The notes under the pieces: model-generated
What the model was told of the DNA's origin: nothing
Database searches by the model: none
Seen by the model: only the letters and a program-made list of their open reading frames with translations
Position numbers and translations under genes: made by a program
Shown here: one piece after another, positions 8,211 through 15,825 of the stretch
How positions within the stretch are numbered: position 1 is the first letter of the stretch
Layout of the letters: every line of letters starts with the position of its first letter
Source of the DNA: Vibrio tubiashii
GTDB taxonomy: Bacteria > Pseudomonadota > Gammaproteobacteria > Enterobacterales > Vibrionaceae
DNA: 64,000 nucleotides
Assembly: GCA_000775715.1 (NCBI GenBank)
Contig: JRWQ01000007.1
Span: forward strand, 310,001-374,000
Reading direction: 5' to 3'

Positions 8211-9545
8211 TCATGAATTTAGTTGAGCTTCTATCTGACCAAGTGCCTTTTGATAAAGTGACCAAGCACAGATGCCAGCTAAGATGTTACCAACGAATGC
8301 CCCCCAGAATAGACCCTGAATACCACCCAACTGAGCACCAAGCCATAAGCAAGGTAGGAAGAAGGCAAACAGTCGCAGAGCAGAGATCGTTAGCGCGGTG
8401 TACGACTTACCTAGCGCATTGGATATCGATACCATCAACATACAGACACCTAATGGTCCCAAGCTAAACGGCACAACCATGAGGTGATAGCTTAAAATCG
8501 TTTCGACTTCGGTTTCGCTAGTCATCAATGTCGCTAGCCCGTGTGAAGCAAACAAGGTTATTGCTGCGATCAGAACTTGAAAACCGAGGATAAACTTACA
8601 TGCGATAACAACCAGTTTACGAATATCGGCTACATTGTTTCCTCCGAGCAGCTTTCCGACCATTGGTGGCATAGACATGGTTAACGCAAGCACAGAAACT
8701 ATGGCGAAGAACTCATAGCGCGACCCCAATGCCCATGCGGCAACCGCAGCGGTACCGTAGCCCGCCAGTAGCTTGGTGGCTAGCATAGACGAGAGAGGGG
8801 GGAGCAACTGGCTGATCATCGCAGGGCCCATGATGTTGCCAATCGAGCGAACGCTGTTTAAGACGTTGAGATCGCTCCAGTCGAAACTCATCCACTGCTT
8901 GTTATTCACTTTAGGCGCAACCACCAAAATACCGATGCCAAAAGCGAGAATAGTTGCGATCGCAGCGCCATTGATGCCCAAATCAAGGGTAAAAATAAAG
9001 ATCGGATCGAGAACAAGGTTAAGCAGACTGGTAACCATCATCATGGTACCTGGTAGCATAGTGTTGCCGTTGGCTCGGCATACGCTATAGAGGAAGTAGA
9101 GCACGGCTCCAACCCAAGCACTAGTTAACCAGTATATCCAGTAGTGTTCAATGATTGGGAGTACGGTATCAGGAGCACTAAGTAGCGCGAGAATTGGCTC
9201 GCGGAGTACATAGATAAATACAGAAAATACCGCGACACCAACGCTGCCCATCGCAATGACAAGGCCACCCAGTTGTTTAGCGTATTTGAGTTTATTCGCA
9301 CCTATCGCTTTAGCAATCACGGCAGTGGTTGCGATGCCTAAACCGACTTGTATGCCAATGATGATCATTTGGATCGGTAGTGTAAAACCTTGCGCTGCCA
9401 AAGGAAGGATACCCAGTTGACCGATAAACGCACTATCCACCAGTTGAAAGCTCATAATGGATAACACGCCAAATAGCATTGGCCACGTCATCTTAAACAG
9501 CTGTTGCCCCAATGAGGCGGAAGTTTCTGGTGTGTTTGCAGTCAT
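8211..9545 (-). CDS. MATE-family multidrug/metabolite exporter
   Basis: 444 residues with about 12 hydrophobic segments in two six-helix halves, the normal MATE size. N-terminal half: TWPMLFGVLSIMSFQLVDSAFIGQLG and GIATTAVIAKAIGA are characteristic of MATE (NorM/DinF) proteins. These are sodium- or proton-coupled inner-membrane exporters of cationic drugs and metabolites; the coupling ion and substrate are not evident. Start ATG 9545 is chosen because the frame begins cytoplasmically just before TM1. The gene is followed by the leader of the EamA gene. Confidence 0.94.
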   Translation of the reverse strand: MTANTPETSASLGQQLFKMTWPMLFGVLSIMSFQLVDSAFIGQLGILPLAAQGFTLPIQMIIIGIQVGLGIATTAVIAKAIGANKLKYAKQLGGLVIAMGSVGVAVFSVFIYVLREPILALLSAPDTVLPIIEHYWIYWLTSAWVGAVLYFLYSVCRANGNTMLPGTMMMVTSLLNLVLDPIFIFTLDLGINGAAIATILAFGIGILVVAPKVNNKQWMSFDWSDLNVLNSVRSIGNIMGPAMISQLLPPLSSMLATKLLAGYGTAAVAAWALGSRYEFFAIVSVLALTMSMPPMVGKLLGGNNVADIRKLVVIACKFILGFQVLIAAITLFASHGLATLMTSETEVETILSYHLMVVPFSLGPLGVCMLMVSISNALGKSYTALTISALRLFAFFLPCLWLGAQLGGIQGLFWGAFVGNILAGICAWSLYQKALGQIEAQLNS

Positions 9546-9723
9546 AATAGAACTTAGGTCATCGAGTGAGTTGGGATAAGCAAACCGAGGTGATGTGCCA
9601 AGGCTTTTGCATCAATTGCTAGTATATCGTTATGAAACAGCGAAAATTCAAGCCTAACTGGTAAATAATACGTTACCTTGAGTCGAGAATGATGCAGCAT
9701 CATGTTGGAACTTGTCTGTGTCA

Positions 9724-10341
9724 TTAACCGAGAGCAGAAATAAATTCGCGTTCTAAATCATACAGATGATCCACCACTAAAGAGGCGTGAGCAGAGAACT
9801 CGGTTGGCTTGCCGTGTGTCACAAGACAAGAGGGCATGTTGGCATTAAACGCAGCTTCTAGGTCGTATAGGTAATCACCAACATATAACACTTGATCTCG
9901 TTGTAAGCGCCATTCATTGGCCAGCGAAACTAATGCATCGGGCGCGGGTTTCGGTGGAAAGTGCTCGCGGGTGATAATACGCGGAACGCGTAGCTTATTG
10001 TGCGACACCTTTTGCTTGGAGGCTTGAACACAGTTGCGAGTAATGATTGCGGTTTGCAGTTGGTTCGCGTGAATAAAATCAAGCAGAGAGTGGCAGCCTG
10101 GCATCGGCTGTGAAGCTTGAGCGTCGTCAAGTTCGTGCTGAAGGATCAGCGCATTAGCTTTCTCTGTGGTTCGTTCGCACGCTAACTCTTTGACATAGAC
10201 GAGCAAGTCTTTATCCGAAGGGCACCCAACTTGCTCTCTTAGCCAATGGAAGTCCATGTCTGAGCTAACCAAGGTGTTATCCAAATCAAACACAATCGCT
10301 TTGATCTTGGAGATGTTCAATGGCACATACGACATAGACAA
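9724..10341 (-). CDS. HAD-superfamily hydrolase
   Basis: 205 residues, soluble. Motif I VFDLDNTLVSSD (about 16-27) supplies the nucleophile and acid/base Asp. Motif II is IITRN (Thr). A Lys (PPKPAP) gives motif III and VGDYLYDLEAA gives motif IV. A helical cap lies between motifs I and II, as in small phosphoglycolate-phosphatase-like HAD enzymes. The physiological phosphate ester is unknown. It starts 14 bp downstream of the stop of the glutaredoxin-like gene at 10356-10715 and is probably co-transcribed with it. Confidence 0.92.
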   Translation of the reverse strand: MSMSYVPLNISKIKAIVFDLDNTLVSSDMDFHWLREQVGCPSDKDLLVYVKELACERTTEKANALILQHELDDAQASQPMPGCHSLLDFIHANQLQTAIITRNCVQASKQKVSHNKLRVPRIITREHFPPKPAPDALVSLANEWRLQRDQVLYVGDYLYDLEAAFNANMPSCLVTHGKPTEFSAHASLVVDHLYDLEREFISALG

Positions 10342-10355
10342 TCCTTTTAGTGTGT

Positions 10356-10715
10356 TTAAGCGAACTCTTTCTCCAAGTACGCAACAATATCAGAAGACTC
10401 GTACATCCATTTTATGTCGCCGTCTTTTTCAATTCTTAGGCAAGGTACTTTGACTTTACCACCTCCAGACTCAAGTTCTGCGCGGTAAGTTTGATCATTC
10501 TTGGCATCACGCAAAGCAAAAGTAACGGACTGACGCTTCATCGCTCGACGGACTTTTACGCAGAAAGGGCACGCATCAAATTGGTAAAGTGCAAGTGATT
10601 GAGCTTTTGTATCGACTTCTTGTTGAGCCTCTGGTGAGCGCTTTACGCCTTTAGGTGCAAAAACAAAGTTAAGCAGTAGGATAACGCGGCCTAAAAACCA
10701 ACGAATAAACTTCAT
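10356..10715 (-). CDS. Membrane-anchored glutaredoxin/GST-N-like protein
   Basis: I start at ATG 10715 (MKFIRWFLGRVILLL, 119 residues), which has GGA eight bases upstream; an ATG at 10751 would add twelve unlikely residues. A hydrophobic N-terminal segment (about 5-20) suggests an inner-membrane anchor. The rest is a thioredoxin-fold domain with CPFC (49-52) in the context LYQFDACPFCVKVRRAM, cis-proline KVPCLRI and the ESSDIVAYLEK loop shared by glutaredoxins and GST N-terminal domains. Likely a glutathione-dependent thiol oxidoreductase. First gene of a probable two-gene unit with the HAD hydrolase. Confidence 0.88.
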   Translation of the reverse strand: MKFIRWFLGRVILLLNFVFAPKGVKRSPEAQQEVDTKAQSLALYQFDACPFCVKVRRAMKRQSVTFALRDAKNDQTYRAELESGGGKVKVPCLRIEKDGDIKWMYESSDIVAYLEKEFA

Positions 10716-10824
10716 AATAATTCCATTAAACTTATCATTAGATACCCACATTGTTGGGTATTTTGAGGTGACATTTACGTTACGTAGTGTAACCGAGATG
10801 TGATCATTGTTGAATCACAAAACG

Positions 10825-12414
10825 TCAGCCTATCTTCAGTTGGTGTTTTTTCGTTACCTCTATGCCCAAACGCTTGGCTAGTCGGGTTAGGTTGGCGCGA
10901 TCGGTTTTCAGCAGTCGTGCCGCTTTAGCCCAGTTGAAATCAGCGTCGGTAATCGCTGTCACGATCATCTTACGTTGATACTCTTCTGTCGCTTCACGTA
11001 AGCCAAGGGAAACTTCTGGTTCTACTGCTGGATTGTGTGAAGAAGAGACTGGAAGCTCACTGCGACCCATGATGGACTGCAATTCGCCAATGTCTTCTAC
11101 TGATACCCTAATGAGTTTGCCATTTTTGCCGCGTGCTCGTGCTTTTAGGGCCGCCCGGTTAATAACATGTTCAAGCTCACGTACATTCCCCGGCCAGTTA
11201 TAGCGTGATAGAAGAAGCTGAGCGTCTTTACCAAGTTTAATTTGTACTATGCCTAGCTTGCGTCTCGCTTGTTCTAGGAAGTAGCCCGCGAGCAAAACGA
11301 TATCGCCATTTCGTTCACGCAGCGCTGGGACGGTAATGGGATAAACGCTTAAGCGGTGGTAGAGATCTGAACGAAAACGACCCTCAGTGACTTCTTGTTT
11401 TAAATCTCGATTTGTTGCGGCTAATACGCGTACATCAATAGTTTCCACCTTGTCTTGGCCTACGGGTTGGATTTCGTTGTTTTGCAGTGCACGGAGAATT
11501 TTACTTTGGGCTGCAAGCGGTAGTTCGCCAATTTCATCAAGAAACAGAGTACCACCATCAGCAAGGGCAAATTTACCTAAGCGTGATTTGTCGGCTCCGG
11601 TAAACGCGCCTTTGACGTGGCCGAACAGCTCGCTCTCGACTAAGTTTTCGGGGATTGCTGCGCAGTTAACATAAACGAGCGGCTGCTTTTTACGTGGCGA
11701 TAGATGGTGCAAGCTTCTTGCAACGAGTTCTTTACCAACACCGGTTTCACCATGAATAAGAATGTTGAAGTTGGATGGTGCGACAACTTCTATGTCGACT
11801 TTAAGCGCTTGCATTGCTGGGCTATCGCCTATGATATCGCCACCATCGCGCTCCCAGGCATCTTCGTTAAGTTCTTCAAAGCGCTGTTGAGTTTGTTTGG
11901 CTTGTTGTTCTAGTTGGCTTACTGTGAGTGCCACTTTTAAGGTTGACGCGGCAATAGCAGACAACGCGTCCAAGCTGCGAGTGGGGAAGTGATCAAACAC
12001 CCCTGGAGTTAAACTATCAAGCGTGAGCACCCCGAGTAGCTTATCAGCATAAAAAAGTGGTAGGCCCATACATGAATGCATGGGTAAGTCGCCATCATAG
12101 TCCAACAATAGGTTGTCGAATGGATCAGGCAAATCGCAGTCTGCATCAAATCTTAGCGCAGTTTTTGAATCACAGATGAGGGCAAACCTTGGATGCTCGT
12201 CTATTTTAAAACGACGGCCGAGAGTATCTCGGGTTAACCCTTGGATAGCCAAAGGCACTAAAGTCTCTCCTTGAAGGGAGAGTAACGCGACACTGTCACA
12301 CTGAATGGATTTACGAATTACATCGAGCAAGCTATTAAATCTATCTTGATCATTGTCTCCACGGGCGAGACCTATGGTCATATCAATCAGGGTCGAAACA
12401 GAGATATCTTGCAT
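10825..12414 (-). CDS. norR: NorR, nitric-oxide-sensing sigma-54 activator
   Basis: 529 residues. The N-terminal GAF domain (about 20-165) keeps residues matching the proposed non-haem iron ligands of E. coli NorR: Arg76, Asp97, Asp100, His113, Cys115 and Asp133 by my alignment. The AAA+ domain has Walker A GETGVGKE (222-229), the sigma-54 contact loop GAFTGA (269-274) and Walker B GGTLFLDEIGELP. A C-terminal Fis-type HTH is FNWAKAARLLKTDRANLTRL. In the family, NO binding to the iron relieves repression of the ATPase and activates sigma-54 promoters. It is divergent from hmp, with a sigma-54 promoter and GT-N7-AC sites between, so hmp is the expected target rather than norVW. Confidence 0.96.
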   Translation of the reverse strand: MQDISVSTLIDMTIGLARGDNDQDRFNSLLDVIRKSIQCDSVALLSLQGETLVPLAIQGLTRDTLGRRFKIDEHPRFALICDSKTALRFDADCDLPDPFDNLLLDYDGDLPMHSCMGLPLFYADKLLGVLTLDSLTPGVFDHFPTRSLDALSAIAASTLKVALTVSQLEQQAKQTQQRFEELNEDAWERDGGDIIGDSPAMQALKVDIEVVAPSNFNILIHGETGVGKELVARSLHHLSPRKKQPLVYVNCAAIPENLVESELFGHVKGAFTGADKSRLGKFALADGGTLFLDEIGELPLAAQSKILRALQNNEIQPVGQDKVETIDVRVLAATNRDLKQEVTEGRFRSDLYHRLSVYPITVPALRERNGDIVLLAGYFLEQARRKLGIVQIKLGKDAQLLLSRYNWPGNVRELEHVINRAALKARARGKNGKLIRVSVEDIGELQSIMGRSELPVSSSHNPAVEPEVSLGLREATEEYQRKMIVTAITDADFNWAKAARLLKTDRANLTRLAKRLGIEVTKKHQLKIG

Positions 12415-12494
12415 GAGGGTACCAACAACAAAACTGGCTTGAAATGAATGTGGTTAAATTAATCACACCGAGTGTTCTATTGCAACACTATGTA

Positions 12495-12529
12495 GTCAAA
12501 ATGACTTGCCTGTAATGGGTCTTTTCGAC
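12495..12529. promoter_or_regulatory. Two NorR-type enhancer sites (GT-N7-AC)
   Basis: GTCAAAATGAC (12495-12505) and GTCTTTTCGAC (12519-12529) both fit the NorR core GT-N7-AC and are 24 bp apart centre to centre. They lie 53-87 bp upstream of the sigma-54 promoter, a normal enhancer distance. A third inverted repeat, AGTGTTCTATTGCAACACT (12471-12489), lies further upstream but does not fit GT-N7-AC exactly. Confidence 0.7.
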
Positions 12530-12581
12530 ATGTTTTATTATAGAAAATGCAATAAAAATAGCTATTTAAGTGAAATTCTGG

Positions 12582-12598
12582 TTGGCACGCTTTGTGCT
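12582..12598 (+). promoter_or_regulatory. Sigma-54 (-24/-12) promoter of hmp
   Basis: TTGGCACGCTTTGTGCT matches the sigma-54 consensus, with GG (12584-12585) and GC (12596-12597) separated by the required ten bases. It points towards hmp, whose ATG is 47 bp downstream. Confidence 0.8.
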
Positions 12599-12644
12599 CT
12601 TACGTGGGAAGAAATACTAAAAATAAACTGAGGAGAAAGTCTCA

Positions 12645-13820
12645 ATGCTTAACAACCAACATATCGACATCGTTAAGAGCACTATTCCACTATTAGAGTC
12701 GGCAGGCCCGGCGTTGACTGAGCATTTTTACAAACGAATGTTCAGCCACAACCCGGAGCTCAAAGACATTTTTAATATGACGCACCAAAAAACCGGTCGC
12801 CAAAGTGTTGCTCTGTTTGAAGCCGTTGCTGCATACGCGAAGAACATCGAGAACCTCGAAGCGCTGACTTCCGCTGTTGAGCGCATCGCCCATAAGCACA
12901 CCAGCTTCAATATTCAAGCACAGCATTACCAAATTGTTGGTCATCACTTAATTGAAACTCTGCGTGAACTTGCTACAGAAGCATTTACCCCGGAAGTAGA
13001 AGAGGCGTGGACAGCAGCGTACTTGTTCCTTGCACAGGTGTTTATTGACCGCGAAGGCGAGCTTTACTTACAGCGCAAACAAGCCGTCGGTGGATGGCAG
13101 AATTCGCGTCGTTTCATCGTTAGTGCTAAACAGCCAGAATCAGAGTTGGTAACTAGCTTCATCCTGACGCCAGAAGATGGTGGTGAGGTACTCGACTATC
13201 AACCAGGGCAGTACATTGGTATTGAGCTAAAACCAAATCAGGGTGATTACAACGAAATTCGTCAGTACTCTTTGTCGCAAAAGCCTAACGGCAGAGATTA
13301 CCGTATCTCAGTTAAGCGTGAGTTAGGTCAACACAAGGGGCTAGTATCAAACTTCTTACACGATGAAGTTGACCAAGGCGATGTGGTGAACTTATACGCC
13401 CCAGCAGGCGATTTTTACTACCAAGAAAAACAGCAACCTGTAGTGCTTATTTCTGCGGGTGTTGGTGCGACGCCAATTCAAGCTATGATGCAAACCCTAG
13501 CCGCCAAAGGTAAGAAGGACGTCAGTATTCTTTATGCGTGTAATGATCAAAAGCAACACACGTTTCAGCAAGAGACCGCGCGGTTAGTAGAGCAAAATAA
13601 TTGGCAGGGTTTTACGTGGTATTTGAATGAAGCGGTTGCGGACTTTTCTGGCGAGTTAGATATCAACCTAGTCGCCAAAGAACTTCCGCTAAGTAGCGCA
13701 GACTTTTATCTATGTGGCCCTGTGGGCTTTATGGAGTCGGTTGTACGACAACTAGAAGCGCTTGGAGTTGATCGTGAGCGCATTCACTATGAAGTGTTCG
13801 GCCCTCATACCTACCTATAA
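12645..13820 (+). CDS. hmp: Hmp flavohaemoprotein, nitric oxide dioxygenase
   Basis: 391 residues, close to the 396 of E. coli Hmp. The N-terminal globin domain (about 1-140) has the proximal His in the AHKHTSF stretch. The FAD domain (about 150-255) contains RQYSLSQKPNG. The NAD domain (about 262-391) contains ISAGVGATPIQAM and the CGPVGFMESV signature. It converts NO and O2 to nitrate using NAD(P)H in the cytoplasm. A good GAGGA ribosome site precedes the ATG. It is controlled by a sigma-54 promoter and NorR-type sites in the intergenic region shared with norR. Confidence 0.97.
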   Translation: MLNNQHIDIVKSTIPLLESAGPALTEHFYKRMFSHNPELKDIFNMTHQKTGRQSVALFEAVAAYAKNIENLEALTSAVERIAHKHTSFNIQAQHYQIVGHHLIETLRELATEAFTPEVEEAWTAAYLFLAQVFIDREGELYLQRKQAVGGWQNSRRFIVSAKQPESELVTSFILTPEDGGEVLDYQPGQYIGIELKPNQGDYNEIRQYSLSQKPNGRDYRISVKRELGQHKGLVSNFLHDEVDQGDVVNLYAPAGDFYYQEKQQPVVLISAGVGATPIQAMMQTLAAKGKKDVSILYACNDQKQHTFQQETARLVEQNNWQGFTWYLNEAVADFSGELDINLVAKELPLSSADFYLCGPVGFMESVVRQLEALGVDRERIHYEVFGPHTYL

Positions 13821-13833
13821 GTATTGAGTAAGC

Positions 13834-13858
13834 AGATGGCTCTAACTTGGAGCCATCT
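13834..13858. terminator. Hairpin between hmp and the convergent gene
   Basis: AGATGGCTC (13834-13842) pairs perfectly with GAGCCATCT (13850-13858) round a 7-base loop. It sits between two convergent genes and overlaps the stop codon of the minus-strand gene by two bases. No strong T-tract on either side. Confidence 0.6.
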
Positions 13859-14399
13859 ATCCCTTCAAAAGTCGCGTTAACCATTCCAGAGGCTTGAAGA
13901 TATTGCGCTGTTTGATTGGTGACCTTTCAGAACCAAGATAGTAGCTGGCTAAGAACTCTGTCCTTAGCTTTTGCACGTCATGGTTATTGACCGACGAGAC
14001 TAGCTCAGAAGTTTTTTGGGCATGGTCATTGGCAAGGCTGAAATCGAGTTTTAAGTAGCCTTGCAAGTAAAGCCATAAATGCGTGCATAGTGCCAGCTGT
14101 TCCATGCCTTGTTCTTCAAACTTGTTGGCGTGCTGTTTGCCCAAGTTGTCGTTAAAGGCTTGGTGCATTGCCTGTATAGACGCCCCATTAGACTCTATAT
14201 AGCTACTTGCTTCGATGTGAGCTTTGGTCAAGATCCCGAGCAAATGGCTAGTGGAAGAGTTGTCAGGCTTTCTTTTCAGCGCTTTTTCAAACAAAGAAGA
14301 GTGATGTTCGCAAAATTGCGTCCAAGCTTTGGTTCGAGATACCACTGGCGGCAGATCTTGCGCGCCAATGGCAATTAGTTGCTTTTCTAACTCAGTCAT
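13857..14399 (-). CDS. Helical cytoplasmic protein of unknown function
   Basis: 180 residues, predicted mostly helical, no signal peptide or membrane segment. I do not recognise the family. Features: a His/Cys-containing stretch near the middle (LALCTHLWLYLQGYLKLDF) and a basic C-terminus (SPIKQRNIFKPLEWLTRLLKG) that could be amphipathic. Its start codon overlaps the end of yaeQ by 8 bp (14392-14399), so translation is coupled and a functional link to yaeQ is possible. Confidence 0.8.
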   Translation of the reverse strand: MTELEKQLIAIGAQDLPPVVSRTKAWTQFCEHHSSLFEKALKRKPDNSSTSHLLGILTKAHIEASSYIESNGASIQAMHQAFNDNLGKQHANKFEEQGMEQLALCTHLWLYLQGYLKLDFSLANDHAQKTSELVSSVNNHDVQKLRTEFLASYYLGSERSPIKQRNIFKPLEWLTRLLKG

Positions 14400-14931
14400 T
14401 CGACTGCAAGCTCGTTAACGCAATTTCAAATGAGCCTTTATCCGAATCAACAAACAGGCTATCTCCGGTAATCATTACCGACAGATCCATGCTGCGCTCT
14501 ACAATTTCAGACAGAGCTTCTATGCTATTCCAGTCAAATTGGTAGATGTTGGCGTCGTACTGATGAACTTTGTTCTTGGTCTGATCCCACCAAACATCAG
14601 ACTTGCTGTTGAATGAGAACACATCAACATTTTTAGCTAAGCGACATGCTTTCTTAATTCGATCGAGTGAAGGCTCACCGATGTCAATCCAAGTTTGAAT
14701 TTGATCATCGAGTGATTTTACCCATAGATCGGGTTCTTCGGTGGTTGATAAGCCCTTGGTGAGCGCTAAATCAGGTTGCCATTTTACACAAAAGGCAAGA
14801 ATACGCGCCATCATACGTGGCACCGTTTCAGACGGGTGCTGCGCGACAGTCAGTTGAGTCGAGTCGTAGAGGTCACGGTTAGTGTCTGAAAGAGAAATTC
14901 GGAATTTATAAATAGTGGGTTTGAGAGCCAT
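14392..14931 (-). CDS. yaeQ: YaeQ-family protein
   Basis: 179 residues, the usual YaeQ length. Recognised from MALKPTIYKFRISLSD at the start, then QHPSETVPRMMARILAF, the TEEPDLWVKSLD stretch, WIDIGEPSLDRIKKAC and the C-terminal MTGDSLFVDS-like strand, all in the order of E. coli YaeQ. YaeQ proteins have a restriction-endonuclease-like fold; a role in suppressing loss of RfaH was once proposed and the real function is uncertain. First gene of a two-gene unit with the overlapping unknown gene. It begins directly after the terminator of the cold-shock gene. Confidence 0.93.
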   Translation of the reverse strand: MALKPTIYKFRISLSDTNRDLYDSTQLTVAQHPSETVPRMMARILAFCVKWQPDLALTKGLSTTEEPDLWVKSLDDQIQTWIDIGEPSLDRIKKACRLAKNVDVFSFNSKSDVWWDQTKNKVHQYDANIYQFDWNSIEALSEIVERSMDLSVMITGDSLFVDSDKGSFEIALTSLQSND

Positions 14932-14948
14932 AAGCTTTACTTATACAC

Positions 14949-14978
14949 AAAAAAATAGCCAGCGTTGTGCTGGCTATT
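14949..14978 (-). terminator. Intrinsic terminator of the cold-shock gene
   Basis: On the minus strand AATAGCCAGC (14978-14969) pairs perfectly with GCTGGCTATT (14963-14954) round a 5-base loop, followed by a run of T (A14949-14955 on the plus strand). It ends the csp transcript before yaeQ. Confidence 0.9.
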
Positions 14979-15000
14979 GTAATTCTTTAGTACTTAATAA

Positions 15001-15210
15001 TTAAAGTACTTTGATGTTTTCAGCTTGTGGACCTTTTTGACCTTGAGATACTACGAACTCAACTTTTTGGCCTTCAACTAGAGTACGGAAACCGTCGCCA
15101 GTGATTGCAGAGAAGTGTGCAAAAACGTCTGGGCCGTTTTCTTGCTGGATGAAACCAAAACCTTTAGTTTCGTTGAACCATTTAACTGTACCAGTAACAG
15201 TGTTAGACAT
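15001..15210 (-). CDS. CspA-family cold-shock protein
   Basis: 69 residues, one cold-shock domain. RNP1 is KGFGFIQ (about 16-22) and RNP2 is VFAHFS, with [12 protein letters not shown] typical of the family. It binds single-stranded RNA and DNA and acts as an RNA chaperone or antiterminator. AAGGA lies ten bases before the ATG. The long leader (about 15211-15420 at least) is usual for thermally regulated csp genes, but I see no clear cold-box. A strong terminator follows at 14949-14978. Which csp paralogue this is cannot be decided here. Confidence 0.96.
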   Translation of the reverse strand: MSNTVTGTVKWFNETKGFGFIQQENGPDVFAHFSAITGDGFRTLVEGQKVEFVVSQGQKGPQAENIKVL

Positions 15211-15562
15211 AATGTATATCCTTGATAAATCTTGTAAAAGCCATACGGCACCGATAGCGTGGAAAAGGAGATTGCTATAGCGTACGACGTTACGGTAGAT
15301 TTTCTAGTCATCCAACGAAACGGCGAAATTAGACAAGAACCGTTTTCTAGCTGCCAACCAGTCTAAAGCGAAGTGCAACTAAGTCAATAAAAAGAAGGGA
15401 GTTTGTATCGCTTCATCAAGGGTTTTCATTAGAAATTTGCGCTAGGTATAGTTTCGAAATTAATACTGATTGGCCTATAAATAGTGTAACATTTGGCTGA
15501 TTAGTAAATTGTGTTATTTGAGCACAAACTGATCACTGTTTAATCATTACAATGAGGGTTGT
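15211..15562. other. Intergenic region: csp leader and arfA promoter
   Basis: 352 bp between two divergent genes. The left about 200 bp should be the long untranslated leader of the cold-shock gene. The right part is AT-rich and must carry the arfA promoter; GAGGG at 15552-15556 is the arfA ribosome site. No ORF or known motif beyond that. Confidence 0.5.
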
Positions 15563-15775
15563 ATGGCTATTAAGAAACCAATAGTCGAAGCCAATAAGTA
15601 TCACGACCAAGTGGACGTAGAACTGGGCAGAGGCGAAATCAAACATAACGCATTGCAAGCGATGGTAACGAGTAAGCTTTATAGAGCTAGAGTTGAAAAA
15701 GCTAAAAAAGGCAAGGGCAGCTATCAAAGGAAGATGAAGCATAAGGGCAAAGAGCCCTATTCAAAAGCCGCTTAG
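15563..15775 (+). CDS. arfA: ArfA, alternative ribosome-rescue factor
   Basis: 70 residues. The core [39 protein letters not shown] matches ArfA (YhdL), including the K-KGKGSY-RK-KH tail that enters the empty mRNA channel of a stalled ribosome. ArfA recruits RF2 to non-stop complexes when trans-translation fails. The 3' end is built into a terminator hairpin (15750-15802) with the stop codon TAG in the apical loop. In E. coli such a hairpin is cut by RNase III, making the mRNA itself non-stop, so full protein accumulates only when tmRNA is absent. The C-terminus here is shorter than E. coli full-length ArfA and ends close to where the active truncated form ends. Confidence 0.94.
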   Translation: MAIKKPIVEANKYHDQVDVELGRGEIKHNALQAMVTSKLYRARVEKAKKGKGSYQRKMKHKGKEPYSKAA

Positions 15776-15802
15776 TAAGCGAAGTTTGAATAGGGCTTTT
15801 TC
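15750..15802 (+). terminator. arfA hairpin/terminator overlapping the 3' end of the coding region
   Basis: AGCCCTATTCAAA (15753-15765, inside arfA) pairs perfectly with TTTGAATAGGGCT (15785-15797, after the stop). A second stem CGCTT (15769-15773)/AAGCG (15777-15781) sits on top, separated by a 3x3 internal loop, with the stop codon TAG (15773-15775) in and beside the apical loop. TTTTT (15797-15801) follows. It is both an intrinsic terminator and a likely RNase III substrate. Confidence 0.88.
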
Positions 15803-15825
15803 TTATCGACTGAAACCGCTAATTA

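Noticed and set aside
8773..9090. 105-residue plus-strand frame inside the MATE gene
   Set aside because: Fully antisense to a well-recognised gene, composition typical of a shadow frame.
9689..9703. Palindrome ATGATGCAGCATCAT upstream of the MATE gene
   Set aside because: Perfect but short and made of simple repeats of ATG/CAT; about 144 bp from the start with no further support, so not listed as an operator.
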